12,616 nucleotides of DNA from Bacteroidales bacterium (lineage in GTDB: Bacteria > Bacteroidota > Bacteroidia > Bacteroidales > UBA932), in contig JALNXR010000037.1 of assembly GCA_023230265.1 (NCBI GenBank), positions 1 through 12,616 on the forward strand, read 5' to 3'. The notes below the pieces were generated by a model. That model had not been told where the DNA came from, ran no database searches, and saw nothing but the letters and a program-made list of their open reading frames with translations. The position numbers and the translations under genes are program-made. Of this stretch, positions 8,170 through 12,616 are shown piece by piece. Each line of letters starts with the position of its first letter. The stretch's first letter is position 1.

Positions 8170-9228
8170 ATGAACTCTCTGCTTAAAATATCTCTGATTA
8201 CATTAGTTACATTGATAATGTTGCTTGTGACCGGTCCGGCAGAGCTCTTTGAGCCCGACAGAACTCTTTCCAACTTCCAGAATGACACATTAAAAGCAGG
8301 CATCAGAGTTCCTGACGGTATCTTTTTAAAACAAGGGCACATAACCGGTTTCCATTATGAACTTCTCAAGAGGTTCGCCTCAAGAGCCAGATGCCACATA
8401 GTGATCAAACCCTGCAATTCGGACAATCCGTGGAAAATGGTTTCAGATGGAGAGCTGGATCTGTTGGTGGCTGATTCAGAAAACGATACCATACCGGAAA
8501 TTTATCAGACAGAATTAATATCAGGTATTGAGCTTAACCAATACAAACAGGTCTGGGTTGTGAGAAAAAGCGACTACTCAAGATTGGAGGATATGAATCA
8601 TTGGATAAGCACATTCCGTCAGAGCAGAGAGTATTATGAACTTCTGGCAAGATACAGAAAGATCCCCGGGAATCAAACAGTCAGGAAATTCCGGGGGACC
8701 AAATTTCTCTCTCCCTATGACACACTTATAAAAAAATATGCAACCTCCATAGAGTGGGACTGGAGACTTCTTGCCTCACTGATTTACCAGGAATCCAAAT
8801 TTTCAATGGAGGCAAAGAGCAGCCGCGGTGCTCACGGACTTATGCAGATAAGGCAGGCCACAGCCAGGGAGTTTAATATAGATAACATCTATGATCCGGA
8901 ACAGAATATTAAGGCAGGCACTCTTATGCTCAGACGGTTGAGCAGAATCTACAGCGGCCTTGAGCTCGACTCTTTAAACTCTCTCAAACTGGTGCTTGCT
9001 GCCTATAACGCCGGAGAGGGAAGGGTTGAGGATCTCCGCAGATATGCTATTCACAAAGGAGCCGATCCCAATGACTGGGAATCAATTGTGGGCATTATCC
9101 CCTCCATGAGACACAGCGAAAACATCCCCGGTGGGGTGCTCAGATTGGGAACATTCAACGGCAGGGAGACTGTCCGTTTTGTAAAGGAGGTCCTTGAGAG
9201 ATACGACTATTATAAAGAGTTCATTTAA
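8170..9228 (+). CDS. MltF-like lytic transglycosylase with shortened substrate-binding-like domain
   Basis: Predicted envelope enzyme cleaving peptidoglycan glycan strands. A hydrophobic N-terminal segment (about 5-22) is a signal peptide or anchor. Residues 41-135 resemble an SBP_bac_3 domain: the opening GIRVPDG and GFHYELLKRFA, then DGELDLLVAD (93-102) and the closing VWVVRKSD (128-135). The stretch between is much shorter than in typical MltF proteins. Residues about 183-300 are an SLT domain with catalytic Glu208 in YQESKF, then GAHGLMQI (220-227) and AAYNAGEGRV (277-286). Length, 352 residues, is below the roughly 450-500 usual for MltF-like proteins. The start follows the porin stop by 7 bases with a GGTAAGGG ribosome-binding site. 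As the last gene of the run it may remodel the wall around the new porin, but this is inference. It converges with the downstream permease gene. Confidence 0.88.
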   Translation: MNSLLKISLITLVTLIMLLVTGPAELFEPDRTLSNFQNDTLKAGIRVPDGIFLKQGHITGFHYELLKRFASRARCHIVIKPCNSDNPWKMVSDGELDLLVADSENDTIPEIYQTELISGIELNQYKQVWVVRKSDYSRLEDMNHWISTFRQSREYYELLARYRKIPGNQTVRKFRGTKFLSPYDTLIKKYATSIEWDWRLLASLIYQESKFSMEAKSSRGAHGLMQIRQATAREFNIDNIYDPEQNIKAGTLMLRRLSRIYSGLELDSLNSLKLVLAAYNAGEGRVEDLRRYAIHKGADPNDWESIVGIIPSMRHSENIPGGVLRLGTFNGRETVRFVKEVLERYDYYKEFI

Positions 9229-9254
9229 ATCCCTCTGACTGTCATAGATTGTGA

Positions 9255-10505
9255 TCACTTGACGGCCATCGTACCCGCCGGATTGATACCGGCAATAAAA
9301 AGTGATGGCAAAAACATAAGCAGCATCACAACCAGATAGGCACACAGATTCAGGGAGGCAATCTTTAACAGGTCGATATGTATAGGAACAGCATCCACAA
9401 AATAGTTTGCAGGATCCAGTTCAACGATCCGGAAGAATTTCTGAATCAGGGCAGCAGTAAGAGCTGCCAGATTACCGGCAAGCATGCCCCTTACAAGGAT
9501 TGTGGAGCTTTTACTCAGGAAAATTTTATGGATATCCATATTTTTCATTCCCAGTGCTTTAAACAGACCAATCACCGATATCTTCTCAAAAAGCAATATA
9601 AGTAATCCCGATATCATATTAAAACCGGCTACTGCAAGCATAAGTATCAGTACAACCATTACATTGTAATCCAGAAGAGTGAGCCAGTCAAAAAGATGAG
9701 GATACATCTCTTCCACTGTCAGAAGATCTGCCGGTGGATCTTTTACGGTAGAAGAACTGTAAATTATATTATTCATTCTTCTCATTACATCACGGCTGTC
9801 AACACCCTTTTTTAAAGCTATCTCAAAACCGGACACCTCCCCCTCACTCCAGCCGTTCAACCTTTGTATCTGACGTATATCTGCAATTATCAGCGTTTTA
9901 TCAATTTCTTCCAACTGGGCATCATACACTCCGGATATCTCAAAAGAGGAGACTCTCACACTCTTATCTATAAAATATATTCTGACCCGGTCGCCGGAAG
10001 AGAGTTTAAGGGCAGAGGCAAGTCTTCCTGAGATCAGTATCTGGTTTGATAATGTTGAGTCTGAATAGTCGGGCAGGGTACCGGTGGAGAGGGCGGATCT
10101 GTAGAATTCCCAGTCATATTCCTGTTCAACACCTTTAAGTACCACTCCCTGAATAAGATCCCCGTTTTTGATCATCCCCGACCTGTATGCAAATCCGGAA
10201 AATGATCTTATCTCCCCGAGAGAATTCAGTCCCGGCAGATAAGAGAGCTCAGAAGATACAGGGTAGAGGCCGGAAAGAGGATCAACACCTGGTGATGTGA
10301 GGATAAAATCACCGGTAAAACCAACAGCTTTTTCCCTAACCTCATGGCGGAATCCATCCGATATATTTATCGCCAGGACCATAACAAAGAGGCTGACTGC
10401 TATTGAAATAGTAGCTATAATAGTGCTTGAGGAGGAGAATTTCCCCTTTTGTTCTCCCCTTTTATAACTCCACAAATTGGCTGCAAAAAACCTGTAAATG
10501 CTCAA
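9255..10505 (-). CDS. LolC/LolE-type ABC transporter permease (FtsX fold)
   Basis: Inner-membrane permease of the LolC/E-MacB (FtsX) type, most likely part of a complex that releases lipoproteins from the inner membrane. The topology is classic: a cytoplasmic amphipathic start, TM1 at about 28-48, a MacB-like periplasmic domain (about 50-275), and three C-terminal helices at about 281-305, 335-355 and 381-404. EKISVIGLFKALGMKN (307-322) is the coupling segment that contacts the ATPase. NISDGFRHEV (47-56) after TM1 is typical of LolC/E. No ATPase gene (LolD) is in the window, so the partner is elsewhere. The start is TTG at 10505: an in-frame stop lies five codons upstream, no ATG lies between, and the next in-frame Met codons are inside or beyond TM1. 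No clear -7 box was found upstream. A GTGATCAC palindrome covers the stop, and only 26 bases separate it from the convergent transglycosylase stop. Confidence 0.87.
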   Translation of the reverse strand: MSIYRFFAANLWSYKRGEQKGKFSSSSTIIATISIAVSLFVMVLAINISDGFRHEVREKAVGFTGDFILTSPGVDPLSGLYPVSSELSYLPGLNSLGEIRSFSGFAYRSGMIKNGDLIQGVVLKGVEQEYDWEFYRSALSTGTLPDYSDSTLSNQILISGRLASALKLSSGDRVRIYFIDKSVRVSSFEISGVYDAQLEEIDKTLIIADIRQIQRLNGWSEGEVSGFEIALKKGVDSRDVMRRMNNIIYSSSTVKDPPADLLTVEEMYPHLFDWLTLLDYNVMVVLILMLAVAGFNMISGLLILLFEKISVIGLFKALGMKNMDIHKIFLSKSSTILVRGMLAGNLAALTAALIQKFFRIVELDPANYFVDAVPIHIDLLKIASLNLCAYLVVMLLMFLPSLFIAGINPAGTMAVK

Positions 10506-10613
10506 TATTAAAATATTTTATTATATTTGTCAGTCATTAGTTATTAGCTATTACTTAACCTAATACTAAAACTTCGGAGCCTCCGCAACTGATAAAAAAG
10601 TTCCGGAGGTTTC
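10506..10613. other. Intergenic gap between SirB1-like gene and permease
   Basis: 108 bases holding the terminator hairpin (10580-10609) and an AT-rich leader to the permease TTG start. No small ORF is apparent. TATATTTG on the plus strand (10522-10529) matches the -7 consensus but points toward no plus-strand gene. Confidence 0.6.
10580..10609 (-). terminator. Hairpin terminator after the SirB1-like gene
   Basis: Arms 10580-10589 (CCTCCGCAAC) and 10600-10609 (GTTCCGGAGG) pair over ten positions with one mismatch, around a 10-base A-rich loop. It begins four bases after the SirB1-like stop codon on the minus strand. The T-run after it on that strand is short (TTTT around 10567-10570), so intrinsic termination is plausible but not strong. 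A T-rich stretch on the other side could make it work in both directions. Confidence 0.55.
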
Positions 10614-11480
10614 TTAATAATCCCCAAAAATTTTTCTCCCCCCCATTTCATCCAGTATTCTTTGCATCACAGAGGCCTTTTTGTGGTCCCCGGACCTGCT
10701 GAAAATATCCGTGAGTATCTGTACATAGATTGTCAATAGCAATGAATCCTTCTCAACAACAATTGCATCCCTCCCATATGTGTTTTCTATCTCTTTTATA
10801 AAAGAGGCAACAGCCTCTCTGGTGAGAATCTCAAAGTTGTAGGCCATATTAAGGTAAAAGAGCATCTTGTTACCCGGTCCCAGATAAACAGGGAAAAAAC
10901 CTTTTTGAACCCAAAGAGGATATACCTGCAGGCCGACCTCTCTGGCGATCATTAAATATACAAGGGCAATGGATATATAATTTGCTCTTCTTAACTCAAA
11001 CACTCTGTTTACAAGGGTATTCTCCAATTCAGGTTTTGAACCTGCGGGTGAGTATTTAAAACCAACTCTTTTGAAGAGAATATGATTAAAGAGTTCCACC
11101 CTTTCTACATCTGTCATATTGTCTGACATCTCCTCCGATATCTCAGAAGATAAATGAGAAAGGTTTTCGTAAAAAACAGTTTTTTCACAACTGTTGTCTG
11201 CGAGTTTAGTTACAAGAAAAACTCCCTCAGACAGGGGAGGATCTTCTTCCTTAAGATATTTATTCAGATCTTTTTCAGTTTGTCCGGCATCCCCCTCTTC
11301 CAAAATTTTGTTCAAAATTTTTAATTCAGCAGGGCTAAATTCAGAATTGATAATTATCCTCATAAGCCCGATCTCTTCCTGGCTCATAGAGAGAATCTTT
11401 CCGGAAACAGCCTCCCATACGACCGGGTCGTTGTCGCTCATCAGCTGAACTATGGATCTTATCTCCTGTATTCCGGTCAT
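10614..11480 (-). CDS. SirB1-like protein with degenerate transglutaminase-type domain
   Basis: A 288-residue soluble protein without signal peptide or membrane helix. Residues 1-95 look helical and are not recognised. Residues 100-230 resemble the SirB1/Transglut_core2 (PF13369) domain: NTLVNRVFELRR (154-165) and YISIALVYLMIAREVGL (168-184) match the family's N-x-x-x-N-x-V-x-x-x-R-R and helix pattern. The place where active relatives carry Cys is Ala-Asn-Tyr (166-168). The PGHF block is replaced by Gln-Lys-Gly-Phe-Phe (192-196), and the position near the usual Asp reads FYLN. The catalytic triad therefore seems absent, suggesting a binding or scaffold role. A helical tail (about 235-280) could be a TPR-like hairpin. 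It starts 24 bases after the nucleoside phosphorylase stop and is probably its operon partner; a terminator hairpin follows. Family assignment is moderate; the biological role is unknown. Confidence 0.65.
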   Translation of the reverse strand: MTGIQEIRSIVQLMSDNDPVVWEAVSGKILSMSQEEIGLMRIIINSEFSPAELKILNKILEEGDAGQTEKDLNKYLKEEDPPLSEGVFLVTKLADNSCEKTVFYENLSHLSSEISEEMSDNMTDVERVELFNHILFKRVGFKYSPAGSKPELENTLVNRVFELRRANYISIALVYLMIAREVGLQVYPLWVQKGFFPVYLGPGNKMLFYLNMAYNFEILTREAVASFIKEIENTYGRDAIVVEKDSLLLTIYVQILTDIFSRSGDHKKASVMQRILDEMGGRKIFGDY

Positions 11481-11504
11481 GCCTGTTGTACCAGATTTAT
11501 CTTT

Positions 11505-12380
11505 TTAAAGTCTGCTTAATCTATCCAATGAATTAATTATCAGATTATTCATCGATTCTTTATAGTCAGTTCTGCTCTCTCCCAGGTATCTGTTGGCAAT
11601 AATTGAGCATACAGTTGCAGCCTGATGCCCCATCAAAGCCGAGAGTCCGGCAATGGCAGACCCCTCCATCTCAAAGTTGGTTATTCTATTTCCTTTATAG
11701 TTAAAAGATTCCAATACAGAAAGCATATTTCCCATAGCCAGAGGCAATCTGAGAACCCTGCCCTGAGGGGCATAAAATCCGGGGGCAGAAATTGTAATAC
11801 CCTTTTGAGTGAAGTCACCTAGTGCCTCAACCAACACTCTTGAGGAGGGTATAAAATATGGTGAAGGAAGGGCATCAGGCCAACCTGTATGAGTTACAAA
11901 TGCTCTTTCCATCTCCCGGTTGCATACACGGTCCCTGCCTCCATACCAGTTTAGCAAGCCATCAAATCCGACTGATATTTCCGAAAGAATGTAAGATCCA
12001 AGAGGAATGTCTTTGTGGATTGCACCTGATGTTCCAATTCTGAGAATCGTAAGTGTCTTTCGTTCTGGCTTTAGCACTCTTTTTTTGAGATCAATATTAA
12101 CAAGGGCGTCCAACTCGTTGAGAACTATGTCTATGTTGTCTGTTCCTATTCCGGTTGACAGCACTGTCATCCTTTTACCTTTATAACTTCCAGTCACGGT
12201 TACAAACTCTCTGGAAGATCTTCTGAACTCTTTTGTCTCAAAATTGGATGCAACAGTATCCACCCGCCCGGGATCTCCCACCAGGATCACAGTATCTGCA
12301 AGCTCTTCAGGTAAAATATGCAGATGAAATATGGAACCGTCACTATTGATTATTAATTCGGATGACTCAATTACTCTCAT
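11505..12380 (-). CDS. Nucleoside phosphorylase, uridine-phosphorylase type
   Basis: Cytoplasmic enzyme of the NP-I (PNP/UDP) family that splits a nucleoside with phosphate into base and ribose-1-phosphate. Of 291 residues, the phosphate- and nucleoside-binding blocks are intact: VGDPGR (34-39), STGIGTDN (75-82), RIGTSG (114-119), FYAPQGR (202-208) and FEMEGS (236-241). The Gln206/Arg208 pair corresponds to the uracil-binding Gln/Arg of E. coli uridine phosphorylase, and Met238/Glu239 to its ribose-binding pair, favouring uridine over purine substrates. The protein is about 40 residues longer than E. coli Udp, with extra sequence around 95-107 and 140-175, so specificity should not be taken as settled. 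ATG at 12380 follows a -7 box 20 bases upstream on the same strand. It leads a probable two-gene unit with the SirB1-like gene. Confidence 0.88.
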   Translation of the reverse strand: MRVIESSELIINSDGSIFHLHILPEELADTVILVGDPGRVDTVASNFETKEFRRSSREFVTVTGSYKGKRMTVLSTGIGTDNIDIVLNELDALVNIDLKKRVLKPERKTLTILRIGTSGAIHKDIPLGSYILSEISVGFDGLLNWYGGRDRVCNREMERAFVTHTGWPDALPSPYFIPSSRVLVEALGDFTQKGITISAPGFYAPQGRVLRLPLAMGNMLSVLESFNYKGNRITNFEMEGSAIAGLSALMGHQAATVCSIIANRYLGESRTDYKESMNNLIINSLDRLSRL

Positions 12381-12399
12381 TTCCTAACCCTTTAAATTA

Positions 12400-12407
12400 C
12401 AAAAGTA
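12400..12407 (-). promoter_or_regulatory. -7 box (TACTTTTG) upstream of the nucleoside phosphorylase
   Basis: On the minus strand TACTTTTG matches TAnnTTTG exactly and ends 19 bases before the ATG. No TTTG lies at the expected -33 distance; that stretch is A/T-rich. A 12-base palindrome TATAAATTTATA (12418-12429) sits just upstream, where an operator could lie, but such AT-rich palindromes are common by chance. Confidence 0.45.
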
Positions 12408-12616
12408 ACCTTTATTTTATAAATTTATAGAGGTTCCGGAGCTAGTTTGCTAAAATATATTTATACTCCGCGAGAGAGCTTTAGGGTAATCTGGGATCTC
12501 TGTGGTGAGTTGGGCAACTGAGATAATTTGAAGCAGATAACAAATGGAAGAGTCAAAGTAGATAACAGAGGGATTTACCCTCGTTGACAACAGATGTCAA
12601 AAATATAAAAATTTTT
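12408..12616. other. End-of-window intergenic region with tandem hairpins
   Basis: No ORF with recognisable content reads through this stretch, and no tRNA, SRP RNA or tmRNA signature was recognised. AGATAACA occurs at 12535-12542 and 12560-12567, with AGATAA also at 12521-12526. Two adjacent hairpins follow: GAGGG-ATTTA-CCCTC (12568-12582), extendable by AAC/GTT across a one-base bulge, and TTGACA-ACAGA-TGTCAA (12584-12600). The extended first stem and the second stem share bases 12584-12585, so they compete slightly. An A/T-only tail runs to the window end. It could be a structured leader or small RNA, or the end of a gene beyond the window. Confidence 0.35.

Noticed and set aside
9251..9258. 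GTGATCAC perfect palindrome over the permease stop codon
   Set aside because: Only eight bases, with no extended dyad or T-run; too short to call an operator or terminator.
10522..10529. TATATTTG on the plus strand, a perfect -7 consensus match
   Set aside because: No plus-strand gene lies downstream and no -33 TTTG is at the right distance; a six-base match is expected several times by chance in a window this size.
12418..12429. TATAAATTTATA palindrome upstream of the nucleoside phosphorylase
   Set aside because: Entirely A/T in an A/T-rich leader, so a perfect 12-base dyad is weak evidence; mentioned only beside the promoter.
12433..12441. GTTCCGGAG shared with the terminator arm at 10600-10608
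   Set aside because: A nine-base match containing a self-complementary core; only two copies in unlike contexts, so probably coincidence rather than a repeat family.
1..12616. Search for defence systems, mobile elements, CRISPR repeats and tRNAs
   Set aside because: No transposase, integrase, nuclease, toxin-antitoxin pair, repeat-spacer pattern or tRNA-like cloverleaf was recognised. The CPBP protease has relatives in abortive infection and bacteriocin immunity, but nothing nearby supports that role here.

Overview
The window reads as ordinary chromosome of a member of the Bacteroidota, most likely Bacteroidales. Three things point that way. A PF14121-type putative porin, a family typical of Bacteroidetes, is encoded in the middle. 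The recognisable promoter elements fit the Bacteroidetes pattern TTTG / TAnnTTTG rather than the E. coli pattern. Genes are tightly packed with few strong Shine-Dalgarno sites. No insertion sequence, phage gene, CRISPR array, tRNA or rRNA was seen. Coding density is very high, and no gene-free stretch exceeds about 240 bases.

Plus strand, 1-9228. A 5'-truncated RND/MMPL-type membrane transporter (1-2262) overlaps by ATGA a periplasmic LolA-like lipoprotein-sorting protein (2259-3071). The pair probably moves a lipid or lipoprotein cargo out of the inner membrane. A well-formed promoter (3076-3107) then precedes a CPBP-family intramembrane protease (3133-3855). A second start region with a -7 box (3882-3889) leads into a four-gene run with overlapping or nearly touching ends: nicotinate phosphoribosyltransferase pncB, nicotinamidase pncA, the putative porin, and a compact MltF-like lytic transglycosylase (3913-9228). 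The first two genes form the salvage route nicotinamide -> nicotinate -> nicotinate mononucleotide. Their apparent co-transcription with an outer-membrane channel and a wall-cutting enzyme is the most interesting arrangement in the window.

Minus strand, 12380-9255. A uridine-phosphorylase-like nucleoside phosphorylase (12380-11505) has its own -7 box and is followed after 24 bases by a SirB1-like protein (11480-10614) whose transglutaminase-type active-site residues look lost. A hairpin at 10580-10609 probably ends that unit. A LolC/LolE-type ABC transporter permease (10505-9255) follows, apparently starting with TTG, and converges on the transglycosylase gene with only 26 bases between the stops. 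The last 236 bases hold the phosphorylase promoter, two adjacent hairpins and short direct repeats, with no gene that I can identify.

I did not find a clear new defence or mobile system. Most of the window is cell-envelope and nucleotide/NAD salvage housekeeping. The findings are context and domain-architecture oddities, scored modestly.
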